From the NCBI RefSeq assembly GCF_018603905.1, contig NZ_JAHFZZ010000008.1, forward strand, positions 62,001 through 126,000: a stretch of 64,000 bases of DNA, written 5' to 3'. Positions within the stretch are counted from its first letter, which is position 1; each line of letters starts with the position of its first letter. Positions 25,663 through 33,878 of the stretch are shown in pieces. The notes beneath the pieces were generated by a model, which was not told where the DNA came from, searched no databases, and saw only the letters and a program-made list of their open reading frames with translations. Source of the stretch: Nonomuraea sp. NEAU-A123. GTDB lineage: Bacteria; Actinomycetota; Actinomycetes; Streptosporangiales; Streptosporangiaceae. Both the position numbers and the translations under genes were made by a program.

Positions 25663-26436
25663 GTGCGGAGAGACAAGGTGGTGGCCACCGCCCATGAGGC
25701 GCTGGCCGATGTTCGGGACGGGGCGTCGTTCGCGGTCGGTGGCTTCGGGCTCTGCGGCATCCCGGACGTGCTGATCCAGGCGTTGCACGATTCCGGCGTA
25801 CGCGGCATCAGCGTCGTGTCGAACAACTGCGGAGTCGACGGCGGCGGCCTGGGCACCCTGCTGGCCGATCGGCGGATCGCCCACGTGACCGCCTCCTACA
25901 TCGGTGACAACAAGGAGTTCGCCCGGCAATACCTGGGCGGCGAGCTGGAGGTGGAGCTGACCCCGCAGGGCAGCCTGGCCGAACGGCTGCGGGCCGGCGG
26001 CAGCGGCATCCCCGCCTTCTACACCCCGGCCGGGGTCGGCACGCCGGTCGCCGACGGTGGGCTGCCGCTGCGGCACGCTCCTGACGGGTCGGTCGCGCTC
26101 GCCTCACCGCCCAAGGAGGTCCGCGAGTTCGCGGGCAGGCAGTACGTGCTGGAGCACGCCATCACCACCGACTACGCGCTGATCCGGGCGGCGAAGGGGG
26201 ACCGGCACGGCAACCTGGTCTTCAACAAGGCCGCCAGGAACTTCAACCCGCTGGCCGCGATGGCCGCGCGCATCGCGATCGCCGAGGTCGAGGAGCTGAC
26301 CGAGCTCGATCCCGACGAGGTCCACCTGCCGGGTGTCTTCATCGACCGCATCGTGGCGCTCACCCCCGAACAGGCCGCCGTCAAGCCCGTCGAACGGCGT
26401 ACCGTCTCCACTCCCCCGGAAGGGACCGCGTCATGA
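25663..26436 (+). CDS. pcaI: 3-oxoadipate CoA-transferase subunit A
   Basis: 257 residues from GTG 25663, which has AGCGGAG upstream; ATG 25648 is in frame but has no ribosome site. Alpha subunit of class I CoA-transferase: FAVGGFGLCGIPDVLI is the CoA-binding glycine loop, followed by VVSNNCGVDGGGLG and KGDRHGNLVFNKAARNFN. With subunit B it moves CoA from succinyl-CoA to 3-oxoadipate, the penultimate step of the beta-ketoadipate pathway. The stop overlaps the pcaJ start (ATGA). SCOT-type acetoacetate transferases share the fold; the thiolase and IclR context favours PcaI. Confidence 0.9.
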   Translation: MRRDKVVATAHEALADVRDGASFAVGGFGLCGIPDVLIQALHDSGVRGISVVSNNCGVDGGGLGTLLADRRIAHVTASYIGDNKEFARQYLGGELEVELTPQGSLAERLRAGGSGIPAFYTPAGVGTPVADGGLPLRHAPDGSVALASPPKEVREFAGRQYVLEHAITTDYALIRAAKGDRHGNLVFNKAARNFNPLAAMAARIAIAEVEELTELDPDEVHLPGVFIDRIVALTPEQAAVKPVERRTVSTPPEGTAS

Positions 26437-27062
26437 GCTGGACCCGCGACGAGATGGTCGCGCGCGCGGCGGCCGAGCTGCGCGACGGCGACTACGTCAA
26501 CCTCGGCATCGGGCTGCCCACCCGGATCCCGTCCTTCCTACCGCCTGACGTGGACGTGACCCTGCACTCGGAGAACGGCATCCTCGGCGTCGGCCCCTAC
26601 CCGACGCCGGAGGAGATCGATCCGGATCTGATCAACGCGGGCAAGGAGACGGTGACCGTACGGCCGGGGGCGTCGTTCTTCGACTCGTCGCTGTCGTTCG
26701 GCATGATCCGGGGCGGTCACATCGACGTCGCGGTGCTGGGTGCGATGCAGGTCTCGGCGCGCGGCGATCTGGCCAACTGGATGGTCCCCGGGAAGCTCGT
26801 CAAGGGTATGGGCGGAGCCATGGACCTGGTCCACGGCGCCCGCAAGGTGCTCGTGATCATGGACCACACCGCCAAGGACGGGTCTCCCAAGATCGTCGAG
26901 GAGTGCTCGCTGCCGCTCACCGGCAAGGCGTGCGTGCATCGGATCATCACCGACCTCGGTGTCCTCGACGTCACCGCCCAGGGCCTGGCGCTGGTGGAGA
27001 CCGCGCCCGGCGTGAGCGTCGCGCACCTACGCGACCGTACGGATGCGAAGGTCCTGTCGTGA
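26433..27062 (+). CDS. pcaJ: 3-oxoadipate CoA-transferase subunit B
   Basis: 209 residues, beta subunit of the class I CoA-transferase. The catalytic glutamate is E47 in the SENG motif (LHSENGILGVGPYP), which forms the glutamyl-CoA thioester; YVNLGIGLPTRIP precedes it and GGAMDLVHGARKVLVIMDH follows. It is of normal length and is translationally coupled to pcaI (ATGA) and to pcaF (GTGA). Confidence 0.92.
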   Translation: MSWTRDEMVARAAAELRDGDYVNLGIGLPTRIPSFLPPDVDVTLHSENGILGVGPYPTPEEIDPDLINAGKETVTVRPGASFFDSSLSFGMIRGGHIDVAVLGAMQVSARGDLANWMVPGKLVKGMGGAMDLVHGARKVLVIMDHTAKDGSPKIVEECSLPLTGKACVHRIITDLGVLDVTAQGLALVETAPGVSVAHLRDRTDAKVLS

Positions 27063-28204
27063 AAACCGTCTACGTCCTGGACGCTGTGCGCACACCCTTC
27101 GGGCGTTACGGCGGGGCGCTGGCCGGCGTCCGCCCCGACGATCTGGCCGCGCACGTCATCAAGGCGCTGGTGGACCGCAACGGCGAGGTCGCCGCCGACG
27201 AGGTGATCCTCGGCAACGCCAACGGCGCCGGCGAGGAGAACCGCAATGTCGCCCGGATGGCCGCGCTGCTGGCCGGGCTGCCGGTGACCACGCCGGGCGC
27301 GACCGTGAACCGGCTGTGCGGCTCCGGCATGGAGGCCGTCATCCAGGCGTACCGGGCGATCGCCCTAGACGACGCCGCCACCGTGATCGCGGGCGGCGTG
27401 GAGTCGATGACCCGCGCTCCGTGGGTGCTGCCCAAGCCGGATCGGGCCTTCCCCCCCAAGGGTCAGGAGCTGGTGTCCACCACGCTCGGCTGGCGGCTGG
27501 TCAACCCGAGGATGCCCGCCGAGCACACGGTCCCCCTCGGCGAAGGCGCCGAGCTGATCGCCGACAAACACCGCATATCCCGGGCCGAGCAGGACGTGTT
27601 CGCGCTGGCCAGCCATCAGAAGGCGGCCAAGGCGTCCTTCGACCGCGAGATCGTCCCTGTCGGCGACCTCACCCGGGACGAGGGCATCCGCGAGGACACC
27701 TCGCTGGAGGCGCTCGCCCGGCTGAAGCCCGCCTTCCGCGCGGACGGCACGGTCACCGCGGGCAACTCCTCCCCGCTCAACGACGGCGCCGCGGCGCTGC
27801 TGCTCACCGACGAGGCCGGGCTGCGCGGGCGCGAACCGCTGGCCAGGATCACCGCGAGCGGCGTCAGCGCGCTCGAACCCCGCTACTTCGGCCTCGGCCC
27901 GGTCGAGGCCGTCAAGAAGGCCCTGGCCAAGGCGGGCAAGGGGTTCGGCGACCTGACGACTGTCGAGCTGAACGAGGCGTTCGCGGCGCAGGCGCTCGGC
28001 TGCCTGGCCGAGCTGCCCGAGCTCGACCCCGGGATCGTCAACCCGTACGGCGGGGCGATCGCCCTGGGCCATCCCCTGGGCGCCTCGGGGGCTCGCATCA
28101 CCGGGACGGTCGCCCACCAACTGTCGGCGGCCGGTTCCGGCACCGGCCTGGCCGCCCTCTGCATCGGGGTCGGCCAGGGCCTGGCCGTCGTACTGGAGAG
28201 GTAG
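27059..28204 (+). CDS. pcaF: 3-oxoadipyl-CoA thiolase
   Basis: 381 residues from a GTG overlapping the pcaJ stop. Thiolase fold with nucleophile C87 (NRLCGSGMEA), the active-site His in ALGHPLGASGAR and the second Cys in ALCIGVGQG. It splits 3-oxoadipyl-CoA into succinyl-CoA and acetyl-CoA, completing the beta-ketoadipate pathway with PcaIJ. The family is close to general acetyl-CoA acetyltransferases; the operon decides the assignment. It converges with the carboxymuconolactone-decarboxylase-like gene. Confidence 0.92.
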   Translation: MKTVYVLDAVRTPFGRYGGALAGVRPDDLAAHVIKALVDRNGEVAADEVILGNANGAGEENRNVARMAALLAGLPVTTPGATVNRLCGSGMEAVIQAYRAIALDDAATVIAGGVESMTRAPWVLPKPDRAFPPKGQELVSTTLGWRLVNPRMPAEHTVPLGEGAELIADKHRISRAEQDVFALASHQKAAKASFDREIVPVGDLTRDEGIREDTSLEALARLKPAFRADGTVTAGNSSPLNDGAAALLLTDEAGLRGREPLARITASGVSALEPRYFGLGPVEAVKKALAKAGKGFGDLTTVELNEAFAAQALGCLAELPELDPGIVNPYGGAIALGHPLGASGARITGTVAHQLSAAGSGTGLAALCIGVGQGLAVVLER

Positions 28205-28223
28205 GACACGAAGGGCGGGCGGG

Positions 28224-28787
28224 TCAGCCGTCGACGCGGAGGACCCGGAGTTGCGCGGCCAGCAGCCGGTAGTAACCCACCAGCGTGACCACCTCATACA
28301 GGCGGGTCTGACCGAGCACGTCGATCGACGCCGCGAACGTGTCGTCGGTCAGATCCCCCGTACGCAGCAGCTCGCGGGCCGCCTCCAGGACCGCCCGCTC
28401 GGCCGGGTCGTCGAACGGGCGGTCCGCCCCACCCCGCAGGCCGGCCAGTTGCGCCTCGGTCAGGCCCTCCAGCAGGGCCGCGTGGCTGTGTACCTTCCAC
28501 TCGTAGTCCGAGCGCTCGTGCCCGGCGACCGCGAGGATGGCGATCTCCCGCTGCCGGGGAGTGAGCCCGGTCCGGTAGCGGACGGCGCCGCCGAGCTCCT
28601 GGAGGGCGTGCCCGAGGTCCGGGTTGAGCAGCATGGCGTTGAACGGCCCGCGCAGCCGGCCCTCCTCGTCGGCCAGCGGGAAGGGACGGGGAGCGGTCGC
28701 CCGCGGGCTGCCGAGCAGGCGGTCGTAGAGCCGTCGCTGTTCGGCGGTCAGGTCGCCGGGGCGGAAGGCGTCGAGACGGGCTGGCAA
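28224..28787 (-). CDS. Carboxymuconolactone decarboxylase/AhpD-like protein
   Basis: 187 residues from a TTG at 28787 that follows GGGGGA and overlaps the upstream gene by 40 bases. The CMD helical core is clear: PFNAMLLNPDLGHALQELGGAVRYRTGLTPRQREIAIL and VAGHERSDYEWKVHSHAALLEGL. The E..H pattern of the family is present, but the CxxC of AhpD peroxidase partners is absent, so a decarboxylase- or isomerase-like role fits better. Its place next to pcaIJF suggests work on an aromatic-ring-cleavage product. Confidence 0.85.
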   Translation of the reverse strand: MPARLDAFRPGDLTAEQRRLYDRLLGSPRATAPRPFPLADEEGRLRGPFNAMLLNPDLGHALQELGGAVRYRTGLTPRQREIAILAVAGHERSDYEWKVHSHAALLEGLTEAQLAGLRGGADRPFDDPAERAVLEAARELLRTGDLTDDTFAASIDVLGQTRLYEVVTLVGYYRLLAAQLRVLRVDG

Positions 28788-29413
28788 GGTGTTCCCCCGA
28801 ACGTGAGATGGTGAGTGAAGAGGCGGCGTTCGCTCTCCGTGACCGCGGCCATCACCCTGGTCCGCCAGGGCGTGTCTGTGGCCGCGCGATAGGCGTCGGT
28901 GTCGAACAGGTCCGTTCCGCTGAGCTCGTGCAGGGCGAGGAAGCGTGGAGCGTTCCCGTCACGCAGGACATAGCGCCGGGTGCGGTGCCAGCCGGGGATC
29001 TCGTGCAGGGCGGGGATGTGCTCCTCGGCGTACCAGGCGTGGAAGTCGGCCTCGGCCTCCGGACGCACCGTCAGGGACCGGGCCAGCAGGATCGGGCCGC
29101 TGCCACGGCCGTGCTCGTCGACCGGCTCGTAGACGCGCCGCTCGAGCGTGCGCAGACGGCCGATGACGGTGCTCTCGCGCGGGCTGCGTTCCGCGCGCAG
29201 GCGGCGGTAGCGGTCGGTGTCCAGCACGCCGAGGTCGAGGTCGTACCAGGCGAGCCAGCCAGGCATGGCACCGTCGATCGCGCGGTAACGGTGGCCGCTG
29301 TGGATGCCCGGCAGGGCCAGGCGGGCCGGGCCGTGCTCGGTGTCGTACCAGTCGTGGAACTCCGGCTCGTCACCGTCGCGGGGCTGCGACAGGACGAAGA
29401 GCAGGCCGACCAA
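28748..29413 (-). CDS. EthD-like protein with two dimeric alpha-beta barrel modules
   Basis: 221 residues from TTG 29413, six bases after GGAGG. The sequence is an internal duplication. Module 1 (about 1-100) has FVLSQPRDGDEPEFHDWYDTEHGPARL; module 2 (about 105-205) has LLARSLTVRPEAEADFHAWYAEEHIPAL. The FHxWYxxEHxPA signature is that of EthD/ferredoxin-like small-molecule-binding proteins. It is probably an accessory enzyme or stability factor for catabolism of the same substrate as the CMD-like neighbour, with which it overlaps. Confidence 0.78.
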   Translation of the reverse strand: MVGLLFVLSQPRDGDEPEFHDWYDTEHGPARLALPGIHSGHRYRAIDGAMPGWLAWYDLDLGVLDTDRYRRLRAERSPRESTVIGRLRTLERRVYEPVDEHGRGSGPILLARSLTVRPEAEADFHAWYAEEHIPALHEIPGWHRTRRYVLRDGNAPRFLALHELSGTDLFDTDAYRAATDTPWRTRVMAAVTESERRLFTHHLTFGGTPCQPVSTPSAPAT

Positions 29414-29507
29414 CCCTCACCTCCCGAGGACAATGGGATCTGAACGCCCTTGCTGTGCGACGGGCGAACACATGTGCGTCTGTAGTCTAGATCGCGAGGT
29501 TCAAGAT

Positions 29508-30281
29508 ATGTCAAGGCAGGATCCCGACGTCATCGACTCCGTCGAGAAGGCGTTCCGCGTACTCCAGGCGTTCTCCGGCGAGCACCCCTCGCTCACGGTC
29601 AGCGAGGCGGCGGAGCTGACCGGGCTCTCCCGGGCCACCGCCCGGCGCATCCTGCTCACCTGCGTGAAGCTGGGGTTCGCCGAGGCCGTGGATCGCCGCT
29701 TCCGGCTCACGCCGCGGGTGCTCCGTCTTGGGTACGGCTACCTGTCGTCGCTGCCGATCTGGGAGCGGGCGCAGCCCCACATGCGCGCCCTGGCCGACGA
29801 GGTGCGCGAGTCGTGCTCCGCGGCCACCCTGGACGGCGAGGAGATCGTGTACGTCGCCCGCGTGCCGGCCAACCGGAGCATGTCGATCGTCCTGAGCGTG
29901 GGATCCCGCCTGCCCGCCTACCCCACGTCCATGGGCCGCGTGCTGCTCGCCGCCCTGCCGGAGGACGCCCTGCGCCGCTACCTGGACTCGGTGGAACTGA
30001 AGGCCCTGACACCGCATACGATCACCGACCCGGCCGAGCTGGAAAGAGAGCTCCGCCGCGTCCGCGAGCAGGGGTACGCCCTGGTGGACGGCGAGCGCGA
30101 GGAGGGCGTCCGCTCGGCCGCCGCACCGGTCCGCGACGGCACGGGCGCGGTCATCGCGGCCATCAACGTCTCGGCCAACGCGGGCCGGGTCTCGGTCGAC
30201 GAGCTGCGTGAGCGCTACGTCCCGCGCGTCGTGGCCACCGCGCACGCCATTTCAGGAGATGTCGGCTTCGCCGGCCCCTGA
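29508..30281 (+). CDS. IclR-family transcription regulator (PcaR/PobR type)
   Basis: 257 residues from ATG 29508, eight bases after GAGG. Winged helix about 10-75 (SEAAELTGLSRATARRILLTCVKLG), effector domain about 85-250 with YVARVPANRSMSIVLSVGSRLPAYPTSMGRVLLA and REEGVRSAAAPVRDG, strongly like PcaR/PcaU. It diverges from the EthD-like gene and precedes the transporter. The GCGAACACAT element upstream matches the one before pcaI. It likely senses an aromatic acid or ring-cleavage product. Confidence 0.92.
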   Translation: MSRQDPDVIDSVEKAFRVLQAFSGEHPSLTVSEAAELTGLSRATARRILLTCVKLGFAEAVDRRFRLTPRVLRLGYGYLSSLPIWERAQPHMRALADEVRESCSAATLDGEEIVYVARVPANRSMSIVLSVGSRLPAYPTSMGRVLLAALPEDALRRYLDSVELKALTPHTITDPAELERELRRVREQGYALVDGEREEGVRSAAAPVRDGTGAVIAAINVSANAGRVSVDELRERYVPRVVATAHAISGDVGFAGP

Positions 30282-30298
30282 AGCCTTAGAGGGGACTC

Positions 30299-30327
30299 TT
30301 GACCGCAATTAACACGTCCGTCACACT
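30299..30327 (+). promoter_or_regulatory. Candidate promoter for the DctA-type transporter
   Basis: TTGACC (30299-30304) and CACACT (30322-30327) are 17 bases apart, leaving a leader of about 40 bases that ends in the CGAGGTG ribosome site. It suggests that the transporter and hydrolase genes are transcribed separately from the IclR gene. Confidence 0.45.
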
Positions 30328-30375
30328 CGCTGTTTAACTGACGCACACTTGTGCGACCGACGAACGAGGTGTGTG

Positions 30376-31659
30376 ATGTTGAGAACCGCTTTCACCACCA
30401 AGCTGTACGTGACGGTGCTGGTGGCGCTGGTGCTCGGAGCCGTACTCGGCCTGGTGGCCCCGGAGGCCGGCATCGCCCTGCAGCCCCTCGGCGACGGGTT
30501 CATCGCGCTCATCCGGATGCTCGTCGCACCGGTGATCTTCTGTACCGTCGTCACCGGCATCGCCTCGGCCGGCGCGCTGACCAGCATGGGCCGCGTGGGC
30601 GTCAAGGCGCTGGTCTACTTCGAGGTGGTCACCACCATCGCCCTGATCATCGGCCTGGTGGTGATGAACGTCCTGCGGCCCGGCGACGGCGTCCACGCCG
30701 TCGCCGGCAACATCAAGATCACGGGCGTGGCCGCCCAGTACGTCACCCAGGGCGAGGAGGCGCACTGGTACGACTTCCTCGTCAACATCATCCCCAAGAG
30801 CCTGGTCGGGGCGTTCGTCGACGGCAACGTCCTACAGGTGCTGCTCGTCTCGGTGCTGTTCGCGATAGCCGTCGTCATGCTGGGCACGCGCGGCAGCGCG
30901 ATCACCAAGGGCGTGGAGCGGATCGGCGAGGCCGTGTTCGGCATCGTGCGCCTGGTGATGTACCTGGCGCCGATCGGCGCGTTCGGCGCGATGGCGTACA
31001 CCACGGGCAAGTTCGGCGCGACCACCCTGTCCAGTCTCGGCGCGTTCGTCGGCCTGTTCTGGCTGACCGGCCTGTTCTTCTGCCTCGTCGTGCTGGGCGT
31101 GATCGCCAGGCTCTGCGGGATCAACATCCTGCGCCTGTACCGCTACTTCAAGGACGAACTGCTCATCACCCTCGGCACCGCGAACTACGAGGCGGTGATG
31201 CCCCAGCTGATCGCCAAACTGGAGCGGCTGGGCTGCCCCAAGCCCATCGTCGGCCTGGTCGTGCCCTCCGGGTACGCCTTCAACTCCGACGGCGTCTGCC
31301 TCTACATGGGCTTCGCCGGGCTGTACATCGCGCAGGCCTTCGACATCAACCTGTCGATCTGGCAGCAGCTCGGGCTGCTGACGGTCTTCCTCATCACCTC
31401 CAAGGGCGGGGCGGGCATCGCCGGCGCCGGTTTCGTGCTGCTGGCCGCGACGCTGTCCACCACGGGGACCATCCCCGTCGCCGGCATCATGCTGATCTTC
31501 GGCGTGGACCGGTTCATGTCGATGGCCCGCGGGCTGGTCAGCCTGTGCGGCCAGATGCTGGCCAGCATCGTGGTCAGCATCTGGGAGCGCGCCTTCGACC
31601 GGGAACGCGCCCTCGCCGAACTGTCCGGAAAGCCGGCCGTCGAGCCGGTGGCGCTGTGA
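30376..31659 (+). CDS. DAACS-family (DctA-like) dicarboxylate symporter, atypical motifs
   Basis: 427 residues with eight membrane helices and two re-entrant hairpins, starting at ATG 30376 behind CGAGGTG. The overall pattern is DctA (PIGAFGAMAYTTGKFG, AKLERLGCPKPIVGLVVPSGYAFN, LITSKGGAGIAGAGFVLLAATL). Two signature sites differ: the serine-rich hairpin usually SSS reads GTANYEAVMP, and the NMDGT/NLDGT sodium/substrate motif reads NSDGV. The substrate is therefore probably not plain succinate or malate; an aromatic-derived dicarboxylate is suggested by the hydrolase gene 30 bases downstream (inference). Confidence 0.9.
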   Translation: MLRTAFTTKLYVTVLVALVLGAVLGLVAPEAGIALQPLGDGFIALIRMLVAPVIFCTVVTGIASAGALTSMGRVGVKALVYFEVVTTIALIIGLVVMNVLRPGDGVHAVAGNIKITGVAAQYVTQGEEAHWYDFLVNIIPKSLVGAFVDGNVLQVLLVSVLFAIAVVMLGTRGSAITKGVERIGEAVFGIVRLVMYLAPIGAFGAMAYTTGKFGATTLSSLGAFVGLFWLTGLFFCLVVLGVIARLCGINILRLYRYFKDELLITLGTANYEAVMPQLIAKLERLGCPKPIVGLVVPSGYAFNSDGVCLYMGFAGLYIAQAFDINLSIWQQLGLLTVFLITSKGGAGIAGAGFVLLAATLSTTGTIPVAGIMLIFGVDRFMSMARGLVSLCGQMLASIVVSIWERAFDRERALAELSGKPAVEPVAL

Positions 31660-31689
31660 CCGCCCGCTGCGACTGAGAGGGTAGCGACC

Positions 31690-32550
31690 ATGGCCACGAC
31701 CATCCCGCCACCGCACCCCAACCCCAAGCTGCCCGGCCTCCAACTCCCTCCGTCGAGCTGCGACGCCCACTGCCACATCTTCGGCCCCGGCGCGGTCTTC
31801 CCGTACGCGGAGAACCGCACGTTCACCCCGCCGGACGTCTCCAAGGACGACCTGCGACGCCGGCACGACTTCCTGGGGATCGAGCGAGCCGTCATCGTCC
31901 AGTCGGCGTGCCACGGCACCGACCACGCCGCGCTGCTCGACGCACTGGCGGACGGCGCCGGGCGCTATCGCGGGGTCGCCCTGGTGACGTCCGCGACGCC
32001 GGACGCCGAGATCGCCCGGCTGGACGCCGCGGGAGTGTGCGGCGGGCGCCTGAGCTTCCTACCCCACCTGGGCCCCAGCCCCTCCCCTGAGGGTGTCGAG
32101 GCGGTGATCAGGCTGATCCGCCCGTACGGCTGGCACCTCGGCCTGCACGTGGCCGGCCGCGGCATCATCGAACTGGCCGACCTCATCCGGACCGCGGAGC
32201 TCCCGGTGATCATCGATCACATGGCCCGGGTGGACGTGCACGACGAGGAGGCGGCGGAGACGCTGCTGCGGCTGCTCGACACCGGGCACGTCTGGGTGAA
32301 GCTCAGCGGCGCCGACCGGCTCTCCACGGCGGGGCCGCCGTACGAGGACGTGGCCCCCTTCGCCGGACGCCTGGCCGCGCACGCTCCGGAGCGGGTCCTG
32401 TGGGGGACCGACTTCCCGCACCCGAACGTCGGCGAGATGCCGGATGACGGCGTTCTGGTCGACTTCCTGGGCCGGATCGCCCCCACCGACGCCCTGCGCC
32501 GGCGCATCCTGGTCGACAACCCCACGGCCGTCTTCGGATTCAGGGGCTAA
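31690..32550 (+). CDS. Amidohydrolase, LigI-like (2-pyrone-4,6-dicarboxylate hydrolase type)
   Basis: 286 residues, TIM-barrel metal-independent or mononuclear amidohydrolase of the COG3618 group. Markers in order are CDAHCHIFGPGAVFPY, HLGLHVAGRG, VIIDHMARVD, VKLSGADRL and LWGTDFPHPN. LigI opens the lactone 2-pyrone-4,6-dicarboxylate in protocatechuate 4,5-cleavage. Many relatives act on other lactones, so the substrate is uncertain. It is cotranscribed with the atypical dicarboxylate transporter. Its last bases overlap the convergent L,D-transpeptidase gene. Confidence 0.85.
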   Translation: MATTIPPPHPNPKLPGLQLPPSSCDAHCHIFGPGAVFPYAENRTFTPPDVSKDDLRRRHDFLGIERAVIVQSACHGTDHAALLDALADGAGRYRGVALVTSATPDAEIARLDAAGVCGGRLSFLPHLGPSPSPEGVEAVIRLIRPYGWHLGLHVAGRGIIELADLIRTAELPVIIDHMARVDVHDEEAAETLLRLLDTGHVWVKLSGADRLSTAGPPYEDVAPFAGRLAAHAPERVLWGTDFPHPNVGEMPDDGVLVDFLGRIAPTDALRRRILVDNPTAVFGFRG

Positions 32551-33740
32551 CCGCCGTTGACGGATTTGCCCAGCGCGCTGCCGGCGAGCCAGTCGTCCCA
32601 GGACTTGGCCCACGGTGTGGGACCGTTGCCGAACTGCAGCTTCCTCGACGTGCCACTGACCTGGATGATGTCGCCCCGCTGGGTGAACTCGTAGAACCAG
32701 CGGGCGTTGGCCGGGCTGGCGTTGACGCATCCGTGGCTGACGTTGGAGTTGCCCTGCGCGCCGGTCGACCAGGGGGCGGCGTGGAAGAAGGTGCCGCTGT
32801 AGGTCATCCGGACGGCCCACTTGGTGGGGATGCGGTATTCACCCGGGTGGCCGGTGGTCGCGGAGTCCATGATGATGTCCGCGGCCTTCTCCTGGGCGAT
32901 CATGGTGCCCGAATAACTGTCGTCGCCTGGCTTGCCGAGGCTGACCGGGATGGTCTTGACGACCTTGTCGCCGTCGGTCACCACCGCCTCGTGGGTGCGG
33001 GCGTTCACCTTGGTGACGTGCCGGGGGCCGACGGTGAAGCTCAGGCTGCGGTCCTTGGTGCCCCACACCCCCGCACCGGCCCGCACACCTGCCAGGTGCG
33101 CGACGACCTCGACCTTCTCCCCGGTCGGCCAGTACTCGCGTGGCCGGAACTGGACCTCGCGGTCGCTCACCCAGCTCCACGCGCCCTCGACCGGCTCGGA
33201 CATCTTCACCACCAGGGCCCGCTCGATCGCGGCCCGGTCCTCCTTGGCGGCCACCGACCGCGACAGCAGGAGCTGGACGGGCATCCCGACGCCGACCTTG
33301 TCGCCGTTCAGCGGCGCCATGCCGCTCTCCAGCGCGCGTTTCGGCTTCAGCGTGCTGAACTTCGCCTGCGCTGTGACCTGCTTGCCGTCCGTGCCGGTCG
33401 CCTCGGCGCTGACCGTGTACGCCGTCGACGGGCGCAACGCCCACTGGGGGCGCCAGGTCCCGTCGGTTCCCACGGCACCGCGTACCGCGTTTCCCTTGGA
33501 GTCGGCGACGGCCAGTTTGGTGACCTTGCCGTCGGTGACCTTGACGCTGATCCCCGTGTCCGGAGCGACCTTCTTCGTCCCGTCGGCAGGGGTGATCGCC
33601 AGCTTCGCCACCGGGCCCTGCGACTGGGGGGCGGCGCCTGGGGTTCGCGCGCCGCCGCTGGAAGTGCATCCGGCGCTCAGGACCACCGCCAGGGCGAGGG
33701 TGCTCGCGAAGATCGTGGTGCCGGTCCGGCCGTTCCGCAT
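32547..33740 (-). CDS. L,D-transpeptidase lipoprotein with Ig-like domains
   Basis: 397 residues from ATG 33740 behind GGGAGG. A lipoprotein signal ends LSAGC with C25 as the lipidation site. Two Ig-like domains (about 50-150 and 150-255) are followed by the YkuD catalytic domain (about 258-385), with H and C338 in the motif SHGCVNASPANARWFYEF. It makes 3-3 cross-links in peptidoglycan, as LdtMt2 does in mycobacteria, at the outer face of the membrane. It is of standard length and stands alone. Confidence 0.95.
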   Translation of the reverse strand: MRNGRTGTTIFASTLALAVVLSAGCTSSGGARTPGAAPQSQGPVAKLAITPADGTKKVAPDTGISVKVTDGKVTKLAVADSKGNAVRGAVGTDGTWRPQWALRPSTAYTVSAEATGTDGKQVTAQAKFSTLKPKRALESGMAPLNGDKVGVGMPVQLLLSRSVAAKEDRAAIERALVVKMSEPVEGAWSWVSDREVQFRPREYWPTGEKVEVVAHLAGVRAGAGVWGTKDRSLSFTVGPRHVTKVNARTHEAVVTDGDKVVKTIPVSLGKPGDDSYSGTMIAQEKAADIIMDSATTGHPGEYRIPTKWAVRMTYSGTFFHAAPWSTGAQGNSNVSHGCVNASPANARWFYEFTQRGDIIQVSGTSRKLQFGNGPTPWAKSWDDWLAGSALGKSVNGG

Positions 33741-33852
33741 CCCTGATGCCTCCCGTGCCTGACAAGTAGTCAAGTTTCACTCTAGTCAGCTTTACCAATG
33801 AGACGTACGGCTTTTGCCCTAATTAGAGGGGATCATGCGGCTGTCATCGCGG

Positions 33853-33868
33853 CTACACACAGGTGTAG
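33853..33868. promoter_or_regulatory. Inverted repeat over the ABC exporter promoter
   Basis: CTACAC-ACAG-GTGTAG is a perfect 6-bp inverted repeat 10 bases before the ABC ATPase start. TAGTGT at 33866-33871 could be the -10 box, which would place the transcript start almost on the ATG (leaderless mRNA). It resembles a TetR-family operator, but no such regulator is adjacent. Confidence 0.5.
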
Positions 33869-33878
33869 TGTCCTTCAC

